Shown piece after piece: positions 7,145 through 15,646 of a DNA stretch of 18,591 nucleotides; position 1 is the stretch's first letter; each line of letters opens with the position of its first letter. The stretch is from Planctomycetes bacterium UBA1135. GTDB taxonomy: Bacteria > Planctomycetota > UBA1135. The DNA lies in the NCBI GenBank assembly GCA_002311925.1, contig DCAK01000068.1:1-18591 (forward strand). The letters run 5' to 3'. The notes below the pieces were generated by a model, which saw nothing but the letters and a program-made list of their open reading frames with translations, had not been told where the DNA came from and searched no databases. The translations under genes were made by a program, and so were the position numbers.

Positions 7145-8004
7145 CCCTCGGGGCTTTGGGACGCCCGGGAGGGAACCAGGCGTCGGGGCAGGGTGGCGGC
7201 CAGCGGAATCAGGGTGAACGCGATTCCGACCAGGAAGAGCGCGGCCTCGGGTTCGATGAGGAGGAGCCCACCAACCAGGACGAATTCGGCAGTGGTTCGG
7301 AATGGGGACCGGTTCCGGGTCAGCCAGGAGGCCAGGTGGGGATAGGGGATGCGGGAAACCATGAGGGCACCCAGGACGAGGAGGGTGAAGGGCAGCATGC
7401 GCACCAGGAGGGCTTGGATACCGGTCACGGTTTCGGCGCCGAGGGACAGCAGGAAATTCGGGTCGGCCACCCCGAACATGAACAGGACCATGGCCACCGG
7501 AAGGCCGGCCGCGGCGGGAGTCGGAAGACCTGTGAAGAATTTCACTCCCTTGCGGGAACTCTCACCGGAATTCTCCACATTGAAGCGGGCCAACCGCAGG
7601 ATGGCGCAACAGGTGAAGACGACGGGCGCGACCCAGAGCAACCTGGGATGGGGGGCGGTTCCGAGGGCGGGGCCCTGGATGAGGACGGTGGCGCGGACCA
7701 GCATTCCCGGCACCACGCCGAAGGCGACGGCATCGGCGAGGCTGTCGAGCTGGGCCCCGAGGGTGGAGGTGTTGCGGGTGAGCCGGGCCAGTTTCCCGTC
7801 CATGGCGTCCAGGAAGGTGGCCAACACCAGCAGCCAGGCCGCCCCTTTCAGGGGGTGAATGCGGTCGGGGTCGAAGGAAATGGAACTCTGACCCATGGCC
7901 ACCGCATCCATGCAAAGAATGAGGGCGCAAATCCCGCAAGCCAGGTTGGCCAGGGTGACGATGCTGGGCAACTTCGAGGCCCGGGAGGGTGCCGTTTCCT
8001 CCAT
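7141..8004 (-). CDS. pssA: CDP-diacylglycerol--serine O-phosphatidyltransferase, PssA
   Basis: Integral membrane enzyme that makes phosphatidylserine, the precursor of phosphatidylethanolamine. The 287-residue protein has the exact CDP-alcohol phosphotransferase signature DG..AR........G...D...D at residues 69-91 (Asp69, Gly70, Ala73, Arg74, Gly83, Asp87, Asp91). The segment FFTGLPTPAAAG at 156-167 is typical of the gram-positive/alphaproteobacterial PssA type. Several hydrophobic segments (about 17-33, 55-66, 122-135, 166-180, 203-216, 240-270) fit a multi-pass protein. The ATG at 8004 was chosen because it puts LPSIVTLANLACG at the N-terminus, as in the family; the frame runs further upstream but only antisense to the peptidase gene. 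It is the first gene of the minus-strand block. No clear Shine-Dalgarno lies at the usual distance. Confidence 0.94.
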   Translation of the reverse strand: MEETAPSRASKLPSIVTLANLACGICALILCMDAVAMGQSSISFDPDRIHPLKGAAWLLVLATFLDAMDGKLARLTRNTSTLGAQLDSLADAVAFGVVPGMLVRATVLIQGPALGTAPHPRLLWVAPVVFTCCAILRLARFNVENSGESSRKGVKFFTGLPTPAAAGLPVAMVLFMFGVADPNFLLSLGAETVTGIQALLVRMLPFTLLVLGALMVSRIPYPHLASWLTRNRSPFRTTAEFVLVGGLLLIEPEAALFLVGIAFTLIPLAATLPRRLVPSRASQSPEG

Positions 8005-8028
8005 GGAGGGGGATTCTATCCTTCCTCT
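8005..8028. promoter_or_regulatory. Divergent start region, possible back-to-back promoters
   Basis: Only 24 bases separate the pssA ATG and the peptidase GTG, and both blocks must be transcribed outward from here or from inside each other's coding sequence. The segment contains the only AT-richer patch nearby. On the minus strand it reads TAGAAT at 8018-8013, one mismatch from a -10 box; on the plus strand TATCCT lies at 8017-8022. Neither gene has a well-placed Shine-Dalgarno. If the boxes are real, both transcripts would begin at or within a few bases of the start codon (leaderless). No convincing -35 element was found, so this is tentative. Confidence 0.3.
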
Positions 8029-9705
8029 GTGATTCAGGCCCTCCTCCCCTTCCTTCCCCTTCTTCTCGCCCCCCAGGAAGAAACCCACCCCCTCACCGGC
8101 TTGCCCGTCCATGACCCGGTGGTGGACGCCATCTACGCCGAAGAGGACATCCAGGTGATGGAAACCCTGGACGCACTGGTCAATGGCATCGGTCCCCGGC
8201 TGACCTCCTCCCTGAACCTCCAGGAGGCCTGCGAATGGGCGGCGGATGAATTCCGTCGCTATGGGCTCGAAAATGTCCGCCTCGAGAAATGGGGAACTTT
8301 TCCGGTGGGTTTCGATCGTCGGCACAAGCGGGGGCGGCTGGTTTCCCCGGTCAAGATGCCCTTGGTGTTCACCACCAACGCCTGGACCGCGGGGACGGAG
8401 GGTCCCGTCCGGGCCGCCTTGCTGCGCGCCCCCCGCAATGCCGAGGAACTCGCCGCGAGAGCGGGGACCTTCGGTGGGGCCTGGGTGGTCTGCCCCAATT
8501 CCAGGCCCCGCTGGGGTTCGGACGGCGATGATTTCCGCTCCAGGCTGGGGCGCTTTCTGGATGAGGAAGGAATCGCAGGCATCCTGAGGCCGACTTCCGG
8601 CGAGCTTGTGCGAACCGGGGGGTCCTATCGAATCGATGCGGATGCCCTCCCCACCCGGATTTCCATCCTGGTGCGCCGGGACCAGGTTCGCGACATTCTC
8701 AGGTTCATCGAGAATGGAGAGACGGTGGAGGCCGAATTCGACATCGAAAACCACTTTCGGCCCGGTCCCGTGCCTCTCTACAACGTCATCGGCGAAATCC
8801 CCGGGGTCGAAAAACCCGAGGAAATCGTGATCTTCGGCGGCCACCTGGATTCCTGGGACGGCGCCACCGGCACCCAGGACAACGGAACCGGCACCGCCAC
8901 GACCCTCGAGGCCGCCCGCCTTCTCGGCGGCATGAACCTGAAACCTCGGCGCACGATTCGCTTCATGCTCTGGACCGGCGAGGAACAGGGCCTCATGGGT
9001 TCCCGCGCCTACATCAAGCAGCACCCCGAGGAGACCGAGCGCATCAGCGGAGTCTGGGTACACGACGGCGGCACCAACGCCTGCCACGGGGTTCAAGCGA
9101 CCCCCGCGCTTCAACCTCTCTTCGAGGAGGTCTTCGCCCCCATCATCAGGCACACCGCCGACGCCGAGGACGAGGTGCTCCGTTTCCGTATCGTCGAGAC
9201 CGAGGCCCTGCCCGCCGGAGTCGGCAGCGACCACGATTCCTACCTTTCCGCCGGAGTCCCCGGCTTCTTCTGGGTGCAGGGCGGCCGGACCTCCTACACC
9301 TACATTCACCACACCCAGAACGACTTCTACGAAGAGGCCGTCCCCGAATATGAAGTCTTCACGGCCCGGATGGTGGCATCGGCCGCCTGGCGACTGGCCA
9401 ACCTGCCCGAGATGCTTCCCCGCAGCGACATTCGAGAAAGTCGACGGCGACTCGGGGTCTACCTGGAGGGCGACACCTCGGTCGTCCGCGGGCTCATCAA
9501 GGACGGCCTCGCCGCCCAGGCTGGAATCCTGGAAGGGGATAAGATTCTCCGCATCGACGGCGCCAAGGTGGCGGGGTCGCGCGACCTGCGCCGCGCACTG
9601 CGCGCCTCGGGCAAGAAGAAGGATGTGGTGGTTTTGCGCGCAGGGGGTGAAATCGCCTTCTGGTTCGATTGGGAAGCGGACAATGCGGGGAGGAAGGAGG
9701 GATGA
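8029..9705 (+). CDS. Secreted M28-family zinc metallopeptidase with PA-like insert and C-terminal PDZ domain
   Basis: A 558-residue predicted exported aminopeptidase or carboxypeptidase of the M28 family. Residues 1-16 form a short hydrophobic signal-like segment ending in Ala-Pro-Gln. The middle (about 105-245) resembles a protease-associated insert. The catalytic domain shows all five expected zinc ligands: His272 in GGHLDSW, Asp284 in TQDNGTG, Glu319 in WTGEEQG (Glu318 as base), Asp346 in VHDGG, and His427/428 in IHHTQND. Residues about 472-548 form a PDZ domain (SVVRGLIKDGLAAQAGILEGDKILRIDG region), which may bind substrate C-termini or a partner. The start is a GTG, since no ATG exists near the hydrophobic segment; the frame is open further upstream but only antisense to pssA. 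It ends in an ATGA overlap with the next gene. The substrate is unknown. Confidence 0.88.
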   Translation: MIQALLPFLPLLLAPQEETHPLTGLPVHDPVVDAIYAEEDIQVMETLDALVNGIGPRLTSSLNLQEACEWAADEFRRYGLENVRLEKWGTFPVGFDRRHKRGRLVSPVKMPLVFTTNAWTAGTEGPVRAALLRAPRNAEELAARAGTFGGAWVVCPNSRPRWGSDGDDFRSRLGRFLDEEGIAGILRPTSGELVRTGGSYRIDADALPTRISILVRRDQVRDILRFIENGETVEAEFDIENHFRPGPVPLYNVIGEIPGVEKPEEIVIFGGHLDSWDGATGTQDNGTGTATTLEAARLLGGMNLKPRRTIRFMLWTGEEQGLMGSRAYIKQHPEETERISGVWVHDGGTNACHGVQATPALQPLFEEVFAPIIRHTADAEDEVLRFRIVETEALPAGVGSDHDSYLSAGVPGFFWVQGGRTSYTYIHHTQNDFYEEAVPEYEVFTARMVASAAWRLANLPEMLPRSDIRESRRRLGVYLEGDTSVVRGLIKDGLAAQAGILEGDKILRIDGAKVAGSRDLRRALRASGKKKDVVVLRAGGEIAFWFDWEADNAGRKEG

Positions 9706-10034
9706 GCCTGCACGAACAAAATTGCGAACCCTGCCAAGGCGGGGTTCCCCCTCTCTCCGCCGAGGAACAAGCCCCCCTTCTCGACCAGTTGAAGGATTGG
9801 GCGGCCGTGGATGGACATCACCTCGAAAAGGAATGGCGGTTTTCCGACTTCGCCTCCGCCCTCGCCTGGGTGAACCGGGCCGGCGCCATCTGCGAAGAAC
9901 AAGGCCACCATGCCGATTTCGAACTGGGATGGGGTCGCGCCGGAGTTCGCATTTGGACCCACAAGGTGGACGGACTCACCCAGGCGGATTTTGTCCTCGC
10001 CTCGAAATTCGACCACCTCCAAGCGGGGGGATAG
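9702..10034 (+). CDS. phhB: 4a-hydroxytetrahydrobiopterin dehydratase (pterin-4a-carbinolamine dehydratase)
   Basis: Small 110-residue cytoplasmic protein of the PCD/DCoH family, which dehydrates 4a-hydroxy-pterin during cofactor recycling. The N-terminal Cys-x-x-Cys-x-Gly-Gly with a following PPL (8-18) is common in bacterial members. The active-site signature EEQGHHADFELGW (65-77) gives His69 and His70, and WTHKVDGLTQADF gives His87 and Asp96. Pro after the double His is replaced by Ala. The ATG sits in an ATGA overlap with the peptidase stop, with purine-rich AGGAAGGAGGG directly before it (AGGA at 9691-9694, 7 bases away). No phenylalanine hydroxylase is in the window; PCD proteins in such genomes are often linked to molybdopterin or folate metabolism instead. 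Confidence 0.93.
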   Translation: MSLHEQNCEPCQGGVPPLSAEEQAPLLDQLKDWAAVDGHHLEKEWRFSDFASALAWVNRAGAICEEQGHHADFELGWGRAGVRIWTHKVDGLTQADFVLASKFDHLQAGG

Positions 10035-10060
10035 GATTCCTCGGAGCCTGCAGGTCCTGA

Positions 10061-11325
<1,265 letters not shown>

Positions 11326-11326
<1 letters not shown>

Positions 11327-11601
11327 TGCCTTCACGGTCGCCAGCCAAGTCGAGGGTGTTCGAAATGGCCCTGTGGGGGGTGGTCCTTTGCGCCGGCGCC
11401 CTCGTGCTGATTCCCGCCCTCGCGGAGTGGATTCAAGCGGATCGCCTGGAAGCTTCCGAAAAGACACGGGCCGAGGAGGCCGAACGCGAAATGGCCAAGA
11501 TGGCCCACAAGCTGGAATGGACCCTTTCCGACCCCCAGGCCGACCAAAAACTTGCTGAAGGCCAGGCCCTCGACGCCCGTAAGACTCAAAATGACGACTG
11601 A
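11326..11601 (+). CDS. FtsB/DivIC-like septum formation initiator protein
   Basis: A 91-residue bitopic membrane protein: a short basic N-terminus (residues 1-12), one hydrophobic segment at about 13-34, then a charged coiled-coil helix at about 36-66. The tail segment LSDPQADQKLAEGQAL resembles the DP....AR motif near the end of the FtsB/DivIC domain. In other bacteria such proteins form the FtsQLB/DivIB-DivIC-FtsL complex that signals to septal wall synthesis. Identification rests on architecture, size, the DP motif and position directly after enolase; overall sequence identity to known FtsB is not obvious. The ATG overlaps the eno stop by one base. A second in-frame ATG at 11365 would remove the basic N-terminus and is less likely. 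It overlaps moxR by 11 bases. Confidence 0.7.
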
Positions 11602-12634
11602 ACATCCAACCAATGATCTCGAGGCCGCCGAAGCCTTCGCCACCGCGTTTGGGAAACTCCGGGATGAAATTTCGAAGGCGGTGGTGGGACAGGACGAGGT
11701 CGTCGAGCAGATGATCCTGGCGCTCGCGGCTCGCGGCCACGCGATTCTCGTCGGCGTTCCGGGGTTGGCCAAGACCATGCTGGTCAGCACCCTCGCCCAG
11801 TCCCTCGACCTGGATTTCCGCCGCATCCAATTCACCCCCGACCTGATGCCCTCGGATGTGAGCGGCGCCGAGGTTCTCCACACCGACCCCGCCACAGGGG
11901 AACGGACCTTTCGTTTTCAACCCGGGCCCTTGTTCGCGAATGTCGTCCTGGCGGATGAAATCAACCGGACCCCTCCGCGCACCCAGGCCGCCCTTCTGGA
12001 AGCCATGCAGGAAAGACAGGTCACCGTGGCCGGCGAAAGCCATCCCCTGCCGTGCCCTTTCTTCGTCCTCGCCACCCAGAATCCCATCGAGCAGGAGGGA
12101 ACCTATCCCCTCCCCGAAGCCGCCCTCGACCGTTTTCTCTTCCTGGTGAAGGTGGAATACCCCGACGCCGACGAGGAGGCCGAGGTGGTGCGCAGAACCA
12201 CCGGTTCCGAGGAACCCGACATCAAGCCGGTCCTCGACGGCCGCCAACTCGTGGAGATGCAGGAATTGGTGAGGACCGTGCCGGTCGGCGATTCCGTTCT
12301 CGCCTACGCCGTCGCCCTCGCTCGGGCGTCGAGGCCGGACGACGATGCCCCTGATTTTATCCGCCAATGGGTGCGTTGGGGAGCCGGACCCAGGGCTTCC
12401 CAGCACCTCATTCTCGCGGCGAAGGCCCGCGCTCTGCTGCACGGCACCTTCCATGTTTCTCCGGATGATGTTTCCGCCGTGGCCCGTCCCGTGTTGCGCC
12501 ACCGGATTCTCCCCAATTTCGCGGCCGAAGCGGAGGGCATCGACGCCGACGCCGTGGTCGACCGCCTTCTGGATTCCGTCGACCCTCATTCCACGGCCCT
12601 GGACGGTGAACGCGCCGCCGGCATCGGATCCTAA
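11591..12634 (+). CDS. MoxR-family AAA+ ATPase
   Basis: A 347-residue cytoplasmic ATPase, typical length for MoxR. Walker A GVPGLAKT is at 55-62, Walker B VVLADE at 118-123, followed by INRTPPRTQAALLEAM, the MoxR hallmark. Sensor 1 ATQNP is at 161-165, GTYPLPEAALDRF (170-182) supplies the arginine finger region, and sensor 2 GPRAS is at 266-270. MoxR proteins are thought to act as chaperones that load metal into, or activate, VWA-domain partners encoded next door. Here they are followed by a DUF58 protein and two VWA membrane proteins. The ATG chosen overlaps the FtsB-like gene by 11 bases; the frame is open 39 bases further but that stretch lacks family similarity. The 3' end overlaps the DUF58 gene by 29 bases. 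Confidence 0.95.
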   Translation: MTTEHPTNDLEAAEAFATAFGKLRDEISKAVVGQDEVVEQMILALAARGHAILVGVPGLAKTMLVSTLAQSLDLDFRRIQFTPDLMPSDVSGAEVLHTDPATGERTFRFQPGPLFANVVLADEINRTPPRTQAALLEAMQERQVTVAGESHPLPCPFFVLATQNPIEQEGTYPLPEAALDRFLFLVKVEYPDADEEAEVVRRTTGSEEPDIKPVLDGRQLVEMQELVRTVPVGDSVLAYAVALARASRPDDDAPDFIRQWVRWGAGPRASQHLILAAKARALLHGTFHVSPDDVSAVARPVLRHRILPNFAAEAEGIDADAVVDRLLDSVDPHSTALDGERAAGIGS

Positions 12635-13511
12635 GTTCCTGGCCCGGCTGTCCAGCCTGGAGCTGAGGGCCCGGACCGCCGTCGAAGGCCTGGCAGGGGG
12701 GCGCCATGCTTCGCGGCTGAAGGGGGCCGGCCTCACTTTCGCCGAACACCGGGCCTATGTGCCCGGGGACGACCTCCGCCGAATGGATTGGAAGGTTGCG
12801 GCCCGAACCGACCGCCACGTGATTCGGGTTCACGAGGAGGAAAGTTCCCTGACCGGGTGGCTGCTGGTCGACACTTCCGCCTCGATGGGATTCGGGACCC
12901 TCGGCTGGTCGAAACTGGATTACGCGACCTGGACCGCCGCCGCCCTTGCCCGCTTGTTGGCCATGCAGAACGACCGCGCCGGTCTTCTTCTTTCGGGAGG
13001 AGGGGACCCCCGATGGGTTCCCGCCCGTTCCGGAAGAGCGGGGTGGCCGGCCCTGGTGGATACCCTGGATGCCGCCGAACCTGTCGGCGAAGGCGACCCT
13101 GCCGAGGTCGGAGAAGCCGCCGCCGGTCGGCTGGGCCGGCGGGGCCTGGTGGTCTGGCTGACGGACGGACTCGGCGACCCCGGCCGAATGGTCCGGGCGG
13201 CATCCCGGCTGAAGGAGGAGGGTCACGACGTCATGGTCCTCCGGATTCTGGACCCGGTGGAAATCTCCCTTTCCTGGGACAGCCCCACCCGTTTCATGGG
13301 GTTGGAGGGTGGCGGGGTTCTCCGGGCCGACCCCAAGGCCATCCGCAAAGCCTATGTCGAAACCTTCGAGGAGCATGCGCAGACCCTGCGACGCGGATTG
13401 CGGGAACTCAACGTGGATTTCCTGAGGATGCCCACCGACCAGTCCCTTGAACCCGCATTGGCAGGCTTTCTCGCCAACCGGGCCGCCCGACTGAGGAAGG
13501 CGGGGCGATGA
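12606..13511 (+). CDS. DUF58 domain protein (VWA-like, BatA/B-cluster)
   Basis: A 301-residue soluble protein. The DUF58 signature FAEHRAYVPGDDLRRMDWK spans 46-63. A von Willebrand A-like strand follows, LLVDTSASMGF at 86-96, with the metal-site pattern D-x-S-x-S (Asp89, Ser91, Ser93). VWLTDG at 183-188 matches the later VWA strand and its TDG motif. DUF58 proteins are almost always encoded directly after moxR and are regarded as its likely client or adaptor; the biochemical role is unknown. The GTG start is 29 bases inside moxR and gives the usual spacing to the LSSLELRAR helix. The 3' end overlaps the BatA-like gene as ATGA. Unlike many relatives it has no obvious N-terminal membrane segments. 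Confidence 0.93.
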   Translation: MNAPPASDPKFLARLSSLELRARTAVEGLAGGRHASRLKGAGLTFAEHRAYVPGDDLRRMDWKVAARTDRHVIRVHEEESSLTGWLLVDTSASMGFGTLGWSKLDYATWTAAALARLLAMQNDRAGLLLSGGGDPRWVPARSGRAGWPALVDTLDAAEPVGEGDPAEVGEAAAGRLGRRGLVVWLTDGLGDPGRMVRAASRLKEEGHDVMVLRILDPVEISLSWDSPTRFMGLEGGGVLRADPKAIRKAYVETFEEHAQTLRRGLRELNVDFLRMPTDQSLEPALAGFLANRAARLRKAGR

Positions 13512-15646
13512 CCTTTCTTCATCCTGGTCTCCTTTGGGCCCTTCCAGCGGTGGCGATTCCCATCCTCATCCACCTCCTGCGCCGGAGGCGGCTCCCAGAA
13601 AGGGATTTCGCGGCCATGGATTTCCTGGCCCTGGCCTTCCAAAAGGCCCGGCGGCGTATTCTTCTGGAAGACGCCCTTCTCCTTGCCCTTCGAACCGGGG
13701 CCGTCCTTTTCCTGATTCTGGCCCTCGCCGGACCCCGTTCGGGAGGTGGGGAAACCTCTTCCGGGGGGGGCCCTCAAGCCGACGTCATCGTCCTGGATGC
13801 GAGCATGTCCATGGGATTTCGGGATGGCAACGGATTGCGAGCCTGGGACGCGGCCCTGGCGGAGGCCAGAAAAAGACTGGCAGGACGCCTGGAAAGCCAA
13901 GGCGACCGGGCCGTTCTGGTGCGCGCCGGTCACGAGAATGTCCGCCTGGTCGCGGGCTCCCCCCGCGTCGCCCGGCAGATTCTCGAGGAAGCCAGCGACC
14001 CCGACCCCACCTCTTGCGGAATGGGCGACGCCCTTTTCCTGGCCGCCAGGGAAGCCGAAGCCATCGCCCGACCCGGCCTTCCCGTGCGCATCACAATTCT
14101 GACCGACCTGCAGCGGGCCACTTGGGATATCCAGGGAAGGGAGGGGGAAGCCCTGCGTCAACTCCTGGAATCCTTCCCCCTGGTGGATGTGGTGAATGTC
14201 GGCGCCCCCTCAAGGCCCAATCTCGCCATCGTCCACCTTGAAACCGCCCCGGTTTCCCCCGCTCCCGGGGAACCCGCGCAAATTCGAACCCGGGTTCGCA
14301 ATTTCGGCGACTCCCCTCGAACCGCCAACCTGGAAATGACCCTGGACGGCGCCCCGCTCGCCCGCTGGGACCGGGTCCTCGACCCAGGAGAAGAGGCGAC
14401 CTGGCTGCAAATCGTGATTCCCGCCGGAACCGGGCCCCGCAAGCTCGAGGCTCGCCTTCAACCCGATGGTCTCCGCGCCGACGATTCCCGGGGGGCCGTC
14501 GTCGTGGTGCGGGAAACACCCACCGTGATTCTCGCCGGGGAACCTTCCCTTCCTGGAGAAAGGCGCCTCGTCTTCGAAACCCTGTCCGGCTTTCTCGACC
14601 TGGGCCCGGGCGCCCCCCTGGACATGCACGAAGTTGCCCCTTCGTCCATCGAGGCCCGCACCCTGGAAGGCGCGTCCGTCCTCGTGCTCGCCGACCCGCG
14701 CGCCCTTCCCCCGTCCTCTGTAGCCGCCATCGCCGACCGGGTCCGTCAAGGCATGGGTCTTCTTTGGGCGGTGGGTCCGACCACCCATCCCGAGGATGCC
14801 GCCCCCCTTCTCTCCGCCCTGGGCGCAGGGCCCTCCCTCGTGGGCCCGGTTCAATCCCCGGAAAGGCCCGCCACCCTGTCCATCCGTGACGAGAACCATC
14901 CGGCCATCGCCCTCTTTTCCGACCCCACCTGGCGGCCCCTGCTCGAGGAGGTCCCCCACTCCTCCTTCCGCATTCTTGATCCCGATGCCGCCCCTTCTTC
15001 GGCCAAGGTCCCCCTCGTCTTCGACGGAGAAAGCGCCGCCTGGGTCGAATGGAAGGAGGGGGAAGGCCGGTGCGCGGTGGTCGCGGCCGTTCCCATCCCC
15101 GGCTGGAACAGGATGGAGGAAATTCCGGGCGGCACCCTCCCCTTCCTGCTCGAGGCGGTGACATCTCTGGTCGCTGGAATCCCCCACCCTCTCGTCGTGG
15201 AAACCGGAGAGGAAATCGCCGTCGTCCTGGCCGCAGGCCGGGGGAACATCGAGGTCCAACCTCCCCTCGGGCCCCGACGCATCCCCTTCGCCGTCACCGC
15301 CCGCCCGGAGGGGGGGGCCCTCGTCATCGCCGCCTCCTCCGCCCTGATTCCTGGAATCTGGGTCGTCACCAGTGATTCCGACCCGCTGGGGGCTTCCACC
15401 CTTTCTTCCACCGCCTCCGTCGCCGTCGTCCCGCCCTCCTCCGAAAGCGACCTTGCCGCATGGGATACCTCCGACCTGGTGACGGCGGTCCCCGACCTTG
15501 CTCTTGACTCGCGCGCTCCCGCCCAAGGGGAAACCCCCGGCAAGGACCTCCCCCTCGGCGATTCCGTCTTCCTCCTCGTCGCCGGGTTGCTCGCCACCGA
15601 AAGTCTTCTCGCCCGCTGGCTGGACCGGAAACGCGCATCCGCATGA
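13508..15646 (+). CDS. BatA-like membrane protein with VWA and CARDB-like domains
   Basis: A 712-residue membrane protein. Residues 1-75 match the BatA/aerotolerance N-terminal module: a hydrophobic helix, the IHLLRRRR turn at 21-28, and a second helix at about 58-75. A VWA domain follows (92-235) with the DxSxS metal motif at Asp97-Ser101 and TDL at 199-201. The expected MIDAS threonine appears replaced near Cys170, so metal binding may be weak. Residues about 236-335 look like a CARDB/Ig-like beta domain exported to the periplasm, and about 338-560 hold an amidotransferase-like alpha/beta fold without a catalytic Cys. A last hydrophobic helix is at 684-702. A good Shine-Dalgarno GAGGAAGG lies 7 bases before the ATG, which overlaps the DUF58 stop as ATGA. 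Likely a MoxR partner in envelope maintenance; its exact role is unknown. Confidence 0.88.
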   Translation: MTFLHPGLLWALPAVAIPILIHLLRRRRLPERDFAAMDFLALAFQKARRRILLEDALLLALRTGAVLFLILALAGPRSGGGETSSGGGPQADVIVLDASMSMGFRDGNGLRAWDAALAEARKRLAGRLESQGDRAVLVRAGHENVRLVAGSPRVARQILEEASDPDPTSCGMGDALFLAAREAEAIARPGLPVRITILTDLQRATWDIQGREGEALRQLLESFPLVDVVNVGAPSRPNLAIVHLETAPVSPAPGEPAQIRTRVRNFGDSPRTANLEMTLDGAPLARWDRVLDPGEEATWLQIVIPAGTGPRKLEARLQPDGLRADDSRGAVVVVRETPTVILAGEPSLPGERRLVFETLSGFLDLGPGAPLDMHEVAPSSIEARTLEGASVLVLADPRALPPSSVAAIADRVRQGMGLLWAVGPTTHPEDAAPLLSALGAGPSLVGPVQSPERPATLSIRDENHPAIALFSDPTWRPLLEEVPHSSFRILDPDAAPSSAKVPLVFDGESAAWVEWKEGEGRCAVVAAVPIPGWNRMEEIPGGTLPFLLEAVTSLVAGIPHPLVVETGEEIAVVLAAGRGNIEVQPPLGPRRIPFAVTARPEGGALVIAASSALIPGIWVVTSDSDPLGASTLSSTASVAVVPPSSESDLAAWDTSDLVTAVPDLALDSRAPAQGETPGKDLPLGDSVFLLVAGLLATESLLARWLDRKRASA

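Noticed and set aside
7156..8028. In-frame upstream extension of the peptidase gene across pssA
   Set aside because: Antisense to PssA. The hydrophobic signal-like segment begins at the GTG at 8029.
8005..9312. In-frame upstream extension of pssA into the peptidase region
   Set aside because: Antisense to M28 peptidase coding sequence with its zinc ligands; the family N-terminus fits the ATG at 8004.
10035..10060. Possible promoter or attenuator before enolase
   Set aside because: Only 26 bases, without -10/-35-like boxes or a hairpin; read-through from the upstream genes is simpler.
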